Part shown: positions 56,085 to 64,000 of the stretch, in pieces
Layout of the letters: each line of letters opens with the position of its first letter
How positions within the stretch are numbered: position 1 is the stretch's first letter
DNA from: CAZYAK01 sp964645935
GTDB taxonomy: Bacteria; Patescibacteriota; Gracilibacteria; Peribacterales; Peribacteraceae
NCBI GenBank assembly: GCA_964645935.1
Contig: CAZYAK010000001.1
Span: 3,410 to 67,409 of the forward strand
Length of the DNA stretch: 64,000 bases
Direction: 5' to 3'
Made by a program: the position numbers and the translations under genes
Notes under the pieces: generated by a model
Told to the model about the DNA's origin: nothing
Database searches by the model: none
The model's input: the letters and a program-made list of their open reading frames with translations, nothing else

Positions 56085-56114
56085 TTGACATAATTGGGAA
56101 TATATTCATAAATA
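56085..56114 (+). promoter_or_regulatory. Promoter of the small membrane protein gene
   Basis: Perfect TTGACA (56085-56090), 18-nt spacer, TAAATA (56109-56114), in an unusually AT-rich patch. Confidence 0.65.
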
Positions 56115-56194
56115 CCCAGCGTGAGTTTGAGTCCGCCTTCGCGGAACGCGACCGCGCGAAAGACGGTCCGTTCCTTGGCATGAGGAGTCCAACG

Positions 56195-56734
56195 ATGCGA
56201 TTCGCGACGTACCTACTCTTGATGGCAGGGATTGTCGGCTTGTTCCGGCTCAGCCGGGAAGCCTGGCAACTGGAAGGTCTGACGCCCCTCGCGGCGTCCG
56301 TGGACGGGACGCTGGACGCGGCCCTGGTCGTCCTGGGATGGATGGGTACGACACTTGTTCTCTATCCCTACCGCTCTCCTGAAGATGACCTGGAAGCCCC
56401 TGAACCCGAGACCCACCAAGAGCTGACCCGGAGCCTCCAGGCCGGAGTGCTCCTCGGTGGCGCCACGACCATGGCCGCATCGCTCACCGCATCGCTGCTC
56501 GACGCGTCGCCGCACTGGAGCCTGTGGTTCGGCTTCGCCGCGGCCGTCGTTGTAGCGGCGTGGTGGAGCTTCGCTGGCGTGCCGTGGCGTGCGGTGCTCC
56601 GGTTCGGCTTCCTGTGGGCAACCTGCGTCGGGGCGGCCTTCGCAGGTATGCTCCTTGCCGTGATCGCTGCCACGTTGTTGATGGGCATCTGGGTCATCGC
56701 TATGTCGATGCGCCTGCTCCTGCCCGATGAATGA
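56195..56734 (+). CDS. Integral membrane protein of unknown function (five TM)
   Basis: 179 aa from ATG 56195, chosen because AGGAG lies 7 nt upstream, the only clear Shine-Dalgarno I find in the window; ATG 56180 is the alternative. About five TM segments (FATYLLLMAGIVGLF; AALVVLGWMGTTLVLYPY; GVLLGGATTMAASLTASLL; LWFGFAAAVVVAAWWSF; FAGMLLAVIAATLLMGIWVI) with a short acidic loop (RSPEDDLEAPEPETHQEL). Uses a ~70-nt leader from its own promoter. No family recognised. Confidence 0.75.
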   Translation: MRFATYLLLMAGIVGLFRLSREAWQLEGLTPLAASVDGTLDAALVVLGWMGTTLVLYPYRSPEDDLEAPEPETHQELTRSLQAGVLLGGATTMAASLTASLLDASPHWSLWFGFAAAVVVAAWWSFAGVPWRAVLRFGFLWATCVGAAFAGMLLAVIAATLLMGIWVIAMSMRLLLPDE

Positions 56735-56741
56735 CCGTCCC

Positions 56742-56768
56742 GCCCGGAGGGGATCTTCCCCTCCGGGC
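56742..56768 (+). terminator. Strong hairpin after the five-TM protein gene
   Basis: GCCCGGAGGGGA-tct-TCCCCTCCGGGC, 12 bp perfect. No T tract follows, so it is a terminator or transcript-end stabiliser by position. Confidence 0.65.
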
Positions 56769-56849
56769 TCGCCCTCCATCTCTGCGGTCCATCCGGCATT
56801 TTTGCCGTGTCTGGCTGCCGCAGCTCGCACGAAAGCCTACACTCGGCAC

Positions 56850-58319
56850 ATGTCCACCCGCCAAGTCGCCTCCTCCACGCTGTGGCAGGTCGCCAGCCAG
56901 ATCGTGATGGCGGCGCTCTCCATCGTGATGATCAAACTCACGGTGACGGGTCTCAGCAAGGAACTGTTCGGGATGTACAACACCGCGTACGGCTATTTAC
57001 AGATCTTTGGGATCCTCGCGGACTTTGGGCTATACGCCGTCTCGGTGCGCGAGGTGAGCCGTGTGGCGGACAAGCCGGAGCGCGAGAAGGTGCTCGGGGC
57101 GCTCACCGTGCTGCGAGCCATCATCATGACGATCTCCCTTGGGGCGGCGCTCGTCATCGCGTGGGTCATCCCCCAGTGGCACGGCACGCCGCTGCCACTA
57201 GGCATTACCATCGCCGCGTTCGTGCCCGGGCTCACGCTCTTGGCAGGAGTGCTCCGGACCGTCTTCCAGGTGGCGTACAAGATGCACTTCGTCTTCATTG
57301 CGGAGGTCACGCAGCGGGTGGTGACGGTGGGGCTCACGGCGGCACTGGTGCTCGGGGGGCTCAACCAGTCGCAGGAGGTGTCGTCGTACTACCTGCTCCT
57401 CGGCGTCGGCGGCGTCGGGGCGTTCGTGCTCTTCGTGCTGTCCGTCTTCTTCGCCTCGCGGCTCATGGACATCCGGCCGCGGTTCGACCGCGCGCTCCTG
57501 AAGAGCATCTTTCTCCACGCCGCGCCCTACGGCCTCGCCTTCCTGTGCACCACGCTCTACCGCCAGTTCGACGTGACGCTCATCAGCCTCCTGCGTCCCG
57601 CCGACTACCAACTGCAGAACGCGGACTACGGCGCCGTGCAGCGCATGATGGACATGGCGTACCTCTTCCCCACGTTCCTCCTCAACTCCACGCTCCCCAT
57701 CCTCGTGGCGCGCCACGCCGAAGGACGCGACACGCGGGACTTCCTGGGCAACGTGCTCTTCGCGGTGGCGCTCCTCGGGACCACGGCCTTCCTCTTCTCC
57801 ATCTTCTGGGCGCGGCCGCTGATGGAGCTGCTCACGCGGGAGGAGTACCTCTCCACCGCCACAGAAGCGGGCGCAGACACGGCGCTGCAAATCCTCTCCA
57901 TCTCCATGCTGATGAACGGCGTCATCGTGTACGCGTTCTACGTGCTGCTCACGCGCCACGCGTGGCGGCCGCTCGTGGCCACACTCTCGGTGGGCGTCGT
58001 GCTCTCGCTCGCGCTCAACCTCTGGCTCATCCCGGAGCTGGGCTTCGTGGGTGCCGCGTCCACTTCCGCCGTCACGCACACGGTGCGGGCCGCGCTGCGC
58101 CTGCCCCAGGCCCGGCGCCAGCTGCCCGCGCGGCTGAACCTCACGCACCTGCGCCAGTGGGCGCTGTACGCCGGCGGTCTGACCGCGTTCCTCTTCACGG
58201 CGCGGCCGTTCCTCACGCACCAACTCATCACCGCCGCGTTCCTGGCGGGCGGCGGCGTGTGGATCCTCGGGCTCGGCTGGGGCGCGGGCCTCCACCGGAC
58301 GCTGCGGGTGGCGGAGTGA
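56850..58319 (+). CDS. Wzx-type polysaccharide flippase (MOP superfamily)
   Basis: 489 aa from ATG 56850, with TACACT 7 nt above it (leaderless; an in-frame ATG at 56727 overlaps the upstream hairpin and is rejected). About 14 TM segments. N-terminus STLWQVASQIVMAALSIVMI and KELFGMYNTAYGYLQIFGIL are typical of oligosaccharide flippases, which move lipid-linked glycan units across the membrane. It may act with the sugar transferase at the left edge and the GT-C enzyme at 16-17.5 kb. Substrate unknown. Confidence 0.9.
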   Translation: MSTRQVASSTLWQVASQIVMAALSIVMIKLTVTGLSKELFGMYNTAYGYLQIFGILADFGLYAVSVREVSRVADKPEREKVLGALTVLRAIIMTISLGAALVIAWVIPQWHGTPLPLGITIAAFVPGLTLLAGVLRTVFQVAYKMHFVFIAEVTQRVVTVGLTAALVLGGLNQSQEVSSYYLLLGVGGVGAFVLFVLSVFFASRLMDIRPRFDRALLKSIFLHAAPYGLAFLCTTLYRQFDVTLISLLRPADYQLQNADYGAVQRMMDMAYLFPTFLLNSTLPILVARHAEGRDTRDFLGNVLFAVALLGTTAFLFSIFWARPLMELLTREEYLSTATEAGADTALQILSISMLMNGVIVYAFYVLLTRHAWRPLVATLSVGVVLSLALNLWLIPELGFVGAASTSAVTHTVRAALRLPQARRQLPARLNLTHLRQWALYAGGLTAFLFTARPFLTHQLITAAFLAGGGVWILGLGWGAGLHRTLRVAE

Positions 58320-58323
58320 GAGC

Positions 58324-59511
58324 TCAGCGCGGGATGACCACCGTGTACGACCGCAGGTCGGCCGTGACGATGACGCAGCGCTGTCCCTGCGGGACATCCT
58401 CCAGGGTGACGCGCGCGCGGAAGGCTCCGTTGAGGCTGAAGGTGTAGGCGTCGCCGGAGCGGCGCACCTCGTTGGGACAGTACGCGTACGACGCCTCCGC
58501 CTGGCGGGTGCCCTCGATCATCGCTCCGAAGTCGATCGCCAATCCCGCGCTCCCCGCGTCCATGCCCGCGCGCGGGACGGCCGTGACGCCGCGTCCCAGG
58601 TCGATGACCTGCCCGGAGCGGATGGCGCTGGACCCGCCGTCGCGCACGGTGAGCGGCGTGGGGCCGGGACGGTCCGCGGAGTCGATGAGCCCGGAGAGGA
58701 TGCCCGCGCCCGCGCCCTGGAAGAGGCTTGGAACCGCCATCTCCTGGCGCTGCGTGCGCCCGGAGGCGTCCTGCCACGTGAGCGTGGCGGGGCGGTCCGC
58801 GGCCGTGCCCGGCTGGATCACGGCGATGCGCGCGCCGCCGTGCAGCACGTTCCACGCGCTGCCGTTCTTGCGGACCAGTACGGAGCGCAGCGTGCCGTTG
58901 CCGAGCGTTCCGCTGAGCAGCGGCACCACGGCCTCGGTGGCCGGGAGCATCTCGTCCAACCGGCCGGTCTCGGCGCGGAATGCGGAGCGGCCGATCGCCA
59001 CGAGGGCGCTCTCCATCTCCGCCTGGAGACGGCGTGTCTGCGTGAGCACCTGTTCCACGTCACCGTCGCGCAGCTCCTTCGCCAGTATGCCCTTGAGGTA
59101 GAACGCTTCGACGCCCAGGGCCCGCGTGCGCGTGCCGATGAGCCGCACGGTGTCACGCCCTTCGTCGCCGCGCGTGCGCGCCGCGTCCAGCGCGCGCTGC
59201 CCGAGCGCGTCCCAGCCCTCGGCGTCGTAGCGACGCATCAGCGCCTCGGCATGCCGGCGGACCAGCGGGAGCACCAAAGGGCGGATCTCGGTCTCGAGCC
59301 GCGCGATGTCCTGGGTGCGGGCGGCACCCCCCTGCCCGCCTACGGCATCGCGCACGGCGTCGCAGAACGCCTTGATGCGACGGTTGTCCTCCGGGCGCGA
59401 GTCCAGCGCGATCTCGGCGCCGCCCTGCTCCAGGAAGAGCGCGAGCGAACGCTGGTGCTCGGTGGGTCCCGCCGGGGGCGTGTCGATCGGGCGATCGGGG
59501 GTCTCAGGCAT
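58324..59511 (-). CDS. 395-aa protein of unknown function, composition like the giant-cassette proteins
   Basis: 395 aa, soluble, no signal. The N-terminal half is helical and Arg/Ala/Glu-rich (LPLVRRHAEALMRRYDAEGW, RRLQAEMESALVAIGRSAFR); the C-terminal half is beta-rich (SVLVRKNGSAWNVLHGGARI, TLTWQDASGRTQRQEMAVP, AYCPNEVRRSGDAYTFSLNG). The helix-then-beta plan and residue composition recall the giants and the 717-aa protein 6 kb away, but I cannot align it convincingly. TACAAT (59545-59550) lies upstream. It ends 5 nt from the convergent flippase stop. Confidence 0.78.
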   Translation of the reverse strand: MPETPDRPIDTPPAGPTEHQRSLALFLEQGGAEIALDSRPEDNRRIKAFCDAVRDAVGGQGGAARTQDIARLETEIRPLVLPLVRRHAEALMRRYDAEGWDALGQRALDAARTRGDEGRDTVRLIGTRTRALGVEAFYLKGILAKELRDGDVEQVLTQTRRLQAEMESALVAIGRSAFRAETGRLDEMLPATEAVVPLLSGTLGNGTLRSVLVRKNGSAWNVLHGGARIAVIQPGTAADRPATLTWQDASGRTQRQEMAVPSLFQGAGAGILSGLIDSADRPGPTPLTVRDGGSSAIRSGQVIDLGRGVTAVPRAGMDAGSAGLAIDFGAMIEGTRQAEASYAYCPNEVRRSGDAYTFSLNGAFRARVTLEDVPQGQRCVIVTADLRSYTVVIPR

Positions 59512-59544
59512 GATTGCGGTGGGTATTTGTGTATTTGTGAAAAT

Positions 59545-59550
59545 ATTGTA
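59545..59550 (-). promoter_or_regulatory. -10 box of the 395-aa gene
   Basis: TACAAT on the minus strand in an AT-rich patch, 34 nt above the ATG. Confidence 0.4.
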
Positions 59551-59619
59551 TCATAAAAATTTTGAAGCGTATAGCCGCTTCGGCGGGACGGGACGATGGC
59601 GCGAAAGGGCGTTTTTTGC

Positions 59620-59625
59620 TACACT
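59620..59625 (+). promoter_or_regulatory. Extended -10 of the Fn3-like secreted protein gene
   Basis: TGC followed by TACACT, 25 nt above the ATG. Confidence 0.5.
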
Positions 59626-59649
59626 GCTTCGATACTCACACCCACCCCC

Positions 59650-60864
59650 ATGCTCCGGGCACTCGCGCGCTTCCTCGTCGTCGTCGGTCTCTTCTCCCTC
59701 TCCTTCGCGGTCCTCGCGCAGGAAGCTGGAGTGCGAAACCTCTCAGCCTCCGTGCTCGGCGGCGCGGTGATCGTACGTTGGCAGCCTCCCGCAGACGACT
59801 CGCACACGGCCTCATACCGCGTGTACTACAGCGGCCGCTCCATCCTCAACAACGACGGTGAGTACGACGACTACGAGACGTCCACCGGCAAGGCCACGCA
59901 GGTGACGCTCCGCGAGTACCCGCGCCAGAGTGGCGAGCTCTTCATCGCCGTGCTGTCCGTGGATGAGGAGGGCCGCGAGATGGATACGTTCACCTCCGAG
60001 ACGCGCGTCTCGCTCAGTGGCGTACCCGCCGTGACGGCCTCGTCGGCTCAGGCCGCGCAGCCCGCCGCCGCGACCAAGCTGACGCTGCGCGAGGTGCGCT
60101 CCACCTCCGTCAACAGCGTAACCCTCGTGTTCTCCCACGCTGTGAACATCGCTCCCACCGACGCCGCCAATGCGTTCCGCGCGGAGGACGGCTCCGGCCA
60201 GCCGCTGCAACTCACCCGCCTCACAATCCAAGGATCCGAGGTGCGCCTGAACACCGCTGCGCAGCGCACCGGTGTAACGTACCGCGTCCACGCCAACCCC
60301 GTTATCTACGGATCCGGCCCCTCGGGCGAGCGTCTCCCGCTGGACACCACCCAGTCTTCGCTCACCTTCGCCGGCGGTTCCGGCCAGGGCGCGGGGCAGA
60401 CGGGGACACCCGCGGGTTCGGTGACTCCTGCCCAAGCCCAAACGCCCGGCGCCGTGACGCCCTCCGACGTTCGCAACTTGGAGATGAGGGCCGAGAAGCA
60501 GCGTGATGGCACCTACCTCGTGATCGCCGCGTGGGACCTCCAGGGCAGCGTCGCCAACGCCATCCAGGTGCGTCAGACGCGTGACGGCGTGACGTACGGC
60601 GAGCCGCACCGCGTGCCTGGCAGCGCCACCCACATCCGCTTCCAGCAGGTACAGCCCGGCCGCTTCGGTATCCTCGTGCAGGCAATCGCGCGCGAAGGCA
60701 CGGTCTCCACGGGCGCCTTCACTTCTGTGATGCTCGCCGGCCGCCCCACCACGAAGACCGATCTCACCGACAGCGGACCCGTCACGGGGCTGATGGGCGT
60801 TCTGGCGGTGTCCGGAGCTGGCGCAGGGTGGCTCTGGATGCGGAAGAGAGGCCTCGCGGTCTGA
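59650..60864 (+). CDS. Secreted Fn3-like surface protein with C-terminal membrane anchor
   Basis: 404 aa from ATG 59650. Signal peptide MLRALARFLVVVGLFSLSFA with cleavage near AVLAQE. Residues ~27-120 look like a fibronectin type III domain (GGAVIVRWQPPADDSHTASY, YRVYYSG). A second beta domain (~140-240, SVTLVFSHAVNIAPTDAANA) resembles Big-like domains, then an Ala/Gln/Pro/Thr linker and another Fn3-like unit (~280-365). A C-terminal TM (GLMGVLAVSGAGAGWLWM) is followed by RKRG, so it is anchored with its domains outside. Likely surface or adhesion role. Confidence 0.83.
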   Translation: MLRALARFLVVVGLFSLSFAVLAQEAGVRNLSASVLGGAVIVRWQPPADDSHTASYRVYYSGRSILNNDGEYDDYETSTGKATQVTLREYPRQSGELFIAVLSVDEEGREMDTFTSETRVSLSGVPAVTASSAQAAQPAAATKLTLREVRSTSVNSVTLVFSHAVNIAPTDAANAFRAEDGSGQPLQLTRLTIQGSEVRLNTAAQRTGVTYRVHANPVIYGSGPSGERLPLDTTQSSLTFAGGSGQGAGQTGTPAGSVTPAQAQTPGAVTPSDVRNLEMRAEKQRDGTYLVIAAWDLQGSVANAIQVRQTRDGVTYGEPHRVPGSATHIRFQQVQPGRFGILVQAIAREGTVSTGAFTSVMLAGRPTTKTDLTDSGPVTGLMGVLAVSGAGAGWLWMRKRGLAV

Positions 60865-60918
60865 GCGAATCCCGGGAGCCTCCTGGCGCGGTGCATGCAT
60901 GGTGCCGATGATGTTCGC

Positions 60919-61749
60919 ATGCCGCGAGACAGTCCCCATCGGCTCTGGCTAACGATCGCCACTATCGAATTGGTGCTGTTGCTGCTGTGCGCCCGCGAGA
61001 TTGCGCGTGGTCCCGACGGGCGCACGCACCTGTCTCTCCTCGACGTGGGCCAGGGAGACGCGTTGCTCCTCACCAGCCCCAGCGGGAAACAGGTGCTCGT
61101 CGACGGCGGACCCGACGCGGCAGTGGTCACTCAACTGCCTGAGCGTATGCCACTCCTGGACCGCACCATCGAGCTGCTCGTGCTCACACACCCAGATCTG
61201 GACCACGTAGGCGGGCTGCCGGAAGTACTCAGGCGATACCGCGTGGAGCGCGTACTCCTCACGGGCGTGCCCAAAGACACGGCGCGGTACAAGGAGTTCC
61301 TATCCCTGGTGAAGATGGAGGGCGCGGCGATCATCCCAGCGAACCCGAGCGTGGACATCGACATGGGCGACGGCCTGGTGCTGGATGTCGTGTGGCCGCA
61401 CACGGAGTGGGTGGGCAAGGACGTGAACAACGCGAGCATCGTCATCCGCGCGTTCCACGGCGGGCGCTCGGCGCTCCTCACCGGGGATATTGAGGACAAG
61501 ACTGAGCGCGCCATCCTCGCGAGCGGCGAAGGCATCGACGCCGATTTCCTTAAGGCCGCACACCACGGTAGTCGCACGTCCTCGGGCACGGGCTTCTTGC
61601 TGGCGGTCTCGCCGGAGGAGATTGTGATTTCGGTGGCTAAGGCCAACTCCTACGGCCACCCCCATCCCTCCGTACTGGAACGGTACGAGTGGCTCAAGAT
61701 CCCTTGGCGGAGCACCGCGGAGCTGGGGATCGTGGACGTAGTGTTCTGA
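60919..61749 (+). CDS. Metallo-beta-lactamase-fold protein, ComEC C-terminal-like
   Basis: 276 aa from ATG 60919. One N-terminal TM (LWLTIATIELVLLLLCA), then an MBL domain: LSLLDVGQGDALLL, metal motif THPDLDHVGG, SALLTGDIE, KAAHHGSRTSSG, ending SYGHPHPSVLERY. This matches the nuclease-like domain of ComEC, found alone here without the channel. Likely an outward-facing, membrane-tethered hydrolase of nucleic acid or phosphodiester; a competence role is possible given the pilus genes but unproven. Confidence 0.87.
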   Translation: MPRDSPHRLWLTIATIELVLLLLCAREIARGPDGRTHLSLLDVGQGDALLLTSPSGKQVLVDGGPDAAVVTQLPERMPLLDRTIELLVLTHPDLDHVGGLPEVLRRYRVERVLLTGVPKDTARYKEFLSLVKMEGAAIIPANPSVDIDMGDGLVLDVVWPHTEWVGKDVNNASIVIRAFHGGRSALLTGDIEDKTERAILASGEGIDADFLKAAHHGSRTSSGTGFLLAVSPEEIVISVAKANSYGHPHPSVLERYEWLKIPWRSTAELGIVDVVF

Positions 61750-61819
61750 GGAGGGGGCCGAAGGGACCTCTTTGTACCTTCGTGCACCCTTCCCCTAGCT
61801 TCTGCGCTCTCCCAAGCCC

Positions 61820-61825
61820 TATACT
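61820..61825 (+). promoter_or_regulatory. -10 box of the sugar nucleotidyltransferase gene
   Basis: TATACT, 12 nt above the ATG at 61838. Confidence 0.5.
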
Positions 61826-61837
61826 CTCGTCGATCCC

Positions 61838-63127
61838 ATGAAAACCATCCTCATCCTGGGCGGCCAGTCGCGCCGATTTGCGCCGCTGTCCGAGAAGCCC
61901 CTCTTCCCCCTCTGCGGGAAGACGCTGGCCGAGCATCAGGTGGACCGCCTCGCCGCGGCGGGATGTGGGGACATCGTCTTGGTCGCCAGCGCCGCCAACC
62001 GTCCGGCACTGCGCGCGCTCTTCCCGCGGCTCACCGTGGTGACGCAAGAGGAGGGCACGATGGGCATGCACCACGCACTCCTCGCGGCGCTCCCAGCGTG
62101 CGGGCGACATCCGGTGCTGGTGGTCTCCGGCAACGACTTCTTCGAGGCCTCCGCGTACAAGGCGCTCCTCAGCGAAGGGAAGAAAAAGGGCGTCGATGGC
62201 GCTCTCCTCGCACAGCAGGTGAAGGCCTACTTCCCCGGCGGTTACCTCACGGTGACGGATGATCGCATCACGGGGATTGTCGAGAAGCCGGGTAAAGGCC
62301 AGGAGCCCTCCGACCTCGTGAACATCGTGGCGCACCTCCACAATGACGCCTCCTCGCTCCTCGAGGCACTCCAAAAAACACCAGATGCGGACGACGGCTA
62401 TGAGCGCGCGCTGGATGGATTACTCAAGACCCATCGCTACCACGCCGTGCCCTACGCAGGGCTCTGGCAGGCCGTAAAGCACCCCTGGCACCTCCTGCGC
62501 CTGCTGCCGCTGCTCCTCCAGAATCTCAAGCCGTCTGTGCACAAGACCGCGGCTGTTCATCCTACGGCAGTGGTGGAGGGGAACGTCGTCTTAGAAGCAG
62601 GCGTGCGCGTCTTGCCGCACGCGTCGGTCATCGGCCCCGCCTACATTGGAGCGGGCACCGTGATCGGCAACAACGCGCTCGTGCGCGGATCGAGCGTTGG
62701 GCAGAAGTGCGTCATAGGCTACAACTCGGAGGTGAAGGGGTCCGTTCTCGCGGGTCCGGTGTGGACACACATGACATACCTGGGCGACTCGGTGGTGGGC
62801 CACAATGTCTCGTTTGGTGGCGGATGCATGACGGGCAACCTCCGGCTGGATGAGGGGGAGATCGGATCCCTTGTGGGCGAGGAGTCTGTGCCCACTGGCC
62901 TCACGAAGTGCGGAGCTATTGTGGGCGACGACTGCCGCTTTGGGATCCAGGTGGGGTTCCATCCTGGTATAAAAGTGGGGGCGGGTAGCTTCGTCAGTGG
63001 CGGGCTCACGCTCTCGGCGGATGTTCCCGAGACAAGCTTTGTGGTGTTGAAGGAAGGCAGAGTGGAGATCCGCAAGAATCGCACGGCGCCTCCTTCTATG
63101 GATCAGCGCGCCCAATACTTCCGGTGA
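61838..63127 (+). CDS. Sugar-1-phosphate nucleotidyltransferase with left-handed beta-helix (GlmU-like)
   Basis: 429 aa. N-terminal nucleotidyltransferase (MKTILILGGQSRRFAPLSEK with GG-x-x-x-R, KPLFPLCGKTLAEHQVDRL, VVSGNDFF, VTDDRITGIVEKPG), a linker, then hexapeptide repeats (AAVHPTAVVEGNVVLEAGVR, IGPAYIGAGTVIGNNALV, GDDCRFGIQVGFHPGIKVGA). The architecture fits bifunctional GlmU-like or archaeal-type Glc/GlcNAc-1-P nucleotidyltransferases. The first motif, GGQSRRFAP, departs from the usual G-x-G-x-R. It makes an activated sugar for the glycan enzymes in this window; which sugar is unclear. Confidence 0.87.
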   Translation: MKTILILGGQSRRFAPLSEKPLFPLCGKTLAEHQVDRLAAAGCGDIVLVASAANRPALRALFPRLTVVTQEEGTMGMHHALLAALPACGRHPVLVVSGNDFFEASAYKALLSEGKKKGVDGALLAQQVKAYFPGGYLTVTDDRITGIVEKPGKGQEPSDLVNIVAHLHNDASSLLEALQKTPDADDGYERALDGLLKTHRYHAVPYAGLWQAVKHPWHLLRLLPLLLQNLKPSVHKTAAVHPTAVVEGNVVLEAGVRVLPHASVIGPAYIGAGTVIGNNALVRGSSVGQKCVIGYNSEVKGSVLAGPVWTHMTYLGDSVVGHNVSFGGGCMTGNLRLDEGEIGSLVGEESVPTGLTKCGAIVGDDCRFGIQVGFHPGIKVGAGSFVSGGLTLSADVPETSFVVLKEGRVEIRKNRTAPPSMDQRAQYFR

Positions 63128-63575
63128 TTCACGCCAGGGGGCGCGATGTGGAAAAATCACCATTTGGGGATATCTCTCTCAATCCGACCACAAAACGGCA
63201 ACGATTGGCACAGAGGCTGTTTCGCCCTTTCTTCCGGGAAATGTTATCCACATTCCCTGTGGATAACTCGTTTCAGTCACCACCCCCCTCATAGAGGGAG
63301 TTGTGCACATGGAGATTTCAATTTTGGCTTCGGTATACCACTATTTTACTATCATGATCTAGAAGCCACCACCCTCTCGCTTCTCCACGGGTTTTCCACA
63401 CCCCTCCCACACAGCTCAGACCCCTCTAAACCCTCTCTAAACCACAAACCGTCCTCCCAAACACTATTTCTCCCCTCTTTTCCACACATCAGACCTTAAG
63501 ATGTGGAAGAAGGAATAGGTTGTATGATGATGATGAATTCAGAAGAATACATTTCTCTTCCATCCATCTCGTCGC
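63128..63575. other. oriC: Putative chromosomal origin of replication (oriC)
   Basis: A 448-bp stretch without a gene, upstream of dnaN. Two perfect DnaA boxes face each other: TTATCCACA at 63244-63252 and its complement at 63258-63266. Near-boxes: TGTGGAAAA (63147-63155), TTGTGCACA (63301-63309), TTTTCCACA (63392-63400 and 63478-63486), TGTGGAAGA (63502-63510). An AT-rich patch at about 63311-63362 is a candidate unwinding element, followed by C/T-rich repeats (CCCTCTAAA, CTCTCTAAACC). No dnaA gene lies on the left side within the window. Confidence 0.85.
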
Positions 63576-64000
63576 ATGAAATTCTCCTGCAACACCCCTG
63601 ACTTCTTAAGCGCAATCCAACTCGTAAGCCGTGCGATTGGTGGGCAACAGGCGCTACCTATTTTGGGCAACATCCTCCTTGAAGCCAAGGGCGACATTTG
63701 CTCGGTTACAGCGACCGATCTTGAGTTGAGTATTATTACGAGTGTGCCCGCGCGCGTAGAGAGCGAGGGTTCCCTTACGGTGCCGGCCAAGGCACTTGTG
63801 AACTTCGCACAGTATAATAGTGATCCAGAGATGGTCTTTGAGGTACAAGAGGGCACACGGCTTAAGTGCTCATCCAAGCGCGCTAAAGCAATGATCGCCG
63901 GCGAAGCTGCTACGGAGTACCCAAGTATTGCGGAGATCGACAAGCAAACCTCCTTCTCTCTAGATGCCGCCCCTCTTCTTCGTGCATTAGAGCTCGTCAC
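63576..64000 (+). CDS. dnaN: DNA polymerase III beta clamp, N-terminal part
   Basis: First 141 codons of the sliding clamp, cut by the window end (family length about 370). Starts MKFSCNTPDFLSAIQLVSRA; then QQALPILGNILLEAKGD, VTATDLELSI and ESEGSLTVPAKALVNF, all characteristic of clamp domain 1, and the beginning of domain-end ATEYPSI. It tethers polymerase to DNA. The base composition (more A/T at third positions, for example TTA, CTT, ATT) is noticeably lower in GC than most genes here. Preceded by oriC; TATGAT near 63522 could be its -10. Confidence 0.96.
   Translation, partial: MKFSCNTPDFLSAIQLVSRAIGGQQALPILGNILLEAKGDICSVTATDLELSIITSVPARVESEGSLTVPAKALVNFAQYNSDPEMVFEVQEGTRLKCSSKRAKAMIAGEAATEYPSIAEIDKQTSFSLDAAPLLRALELV

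Noticed and set aside
1..64000. Alternative genetic code with TGA as Gly, known in some CPR lineages
   Set aside because: TGA ends recR, tauE, several pilin genes and others at expected family lengths.
1..64000. CRISPR array, IS element or prophage
   Set aside because: No regularly spaced direct repeats, transposase, integrase or phage structural genes were seen; the repeats present are short palindromes or in-gene repeats.

Overview
Overall picture. The window is a GC-rich bacterial chromosome segment that ends at a replication origin: the last 425 bases are the start of dnaN, preceded by a roughly 450 bp non-coding stretch with perfect DnaA boxes. TGA is an ordinary stop (recR, tauE and several prepilin genes end on it), so the code is standard. 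Genes are packed tightly, almost none has a Shine-Dalgarno sequence, and many ATGs lie only 7-25 nt below a TATACT/TACACT/TACAAT -10 box. Compact genes, type IV pilus genes with Ser/Ala-rich pilins, RNase J and very large orphan proteins fit a Patescibacteria/CPR lineage (Peribacteria/Peregrinibacteria-like). That placement is inference only, since no rRNA or other phylogenetic marker was compared.

Layout. 1-2.1 kb: truncated sugar-phosphate transferase (-), tRNA-Thr (-), RNase P RNA (+). 2.1-14.5 kb, all on the minus strand: a hybrid histidine-kinase-type sensor, then the pilus operon reading pilB, pilC, two GspH-like prepilins, an LVIVD-propeller minor pilin, PilX-like, PilW-like and a major-type pilin, with a stand-alone receiver upstream. 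14.6-17.5 kb (+): purH and a GT-C membrane glycosyltransferase. 17.6-22.8 kb (-): recR (with a duplicated, recoded tail behind it), smpB, a candidate small RNA (+), pilD, a small membrane protein, a cytidylyltransferase-like protein, and a PP2C-like/TM/propeller protein. 23-27.7 kb: RNase J (+), an anti-sigma/ECF sigma pair (-), a HAD phosphatase (+).

27.7-52.9 kb is the most unusual part. It holds two paralogous minus-strand cassettes, each made of a ~140-aa soluble protein, a 121-166-aa single-TM protein and a giant protein (2440 aa, interrupted by a 100-N assembly gap, and 4540 aa). Between them a divergent 717-aa protein shares a module with the larger giant. The giants share a TM layout and a helical module, and the larger one carries eight copies of a novel ~85-aa repeat. 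I recognise no known family; a previously undescribed membrane-associated system is the best description.

52.9-63.1 kb: pyrB-tauE-pyrC (-), a small membrane protein and a Wzx-type flippase (+), another orphan protein (-), a secreted Fn3-like protein, a ComEC-C-like metallo-beta-lactamase and a sugar nucleotidyltransferase with a left-handed beta-helix (+). 63.1-64 kb: oriC and dnaN.

Themes. Surface functions (pili, glycan synthesis and flipping, secreted proteins) alternate with core nucleotide metabolism and RNA processing. Long minus-strand genes left of oriC run co-directionally with the leftward fork. Three inverted-repeat elements of one family, a second palindromic element family, a ~97 bp pilin-junction repeat and a tRNA-derived repeat shape gene ends throughout.
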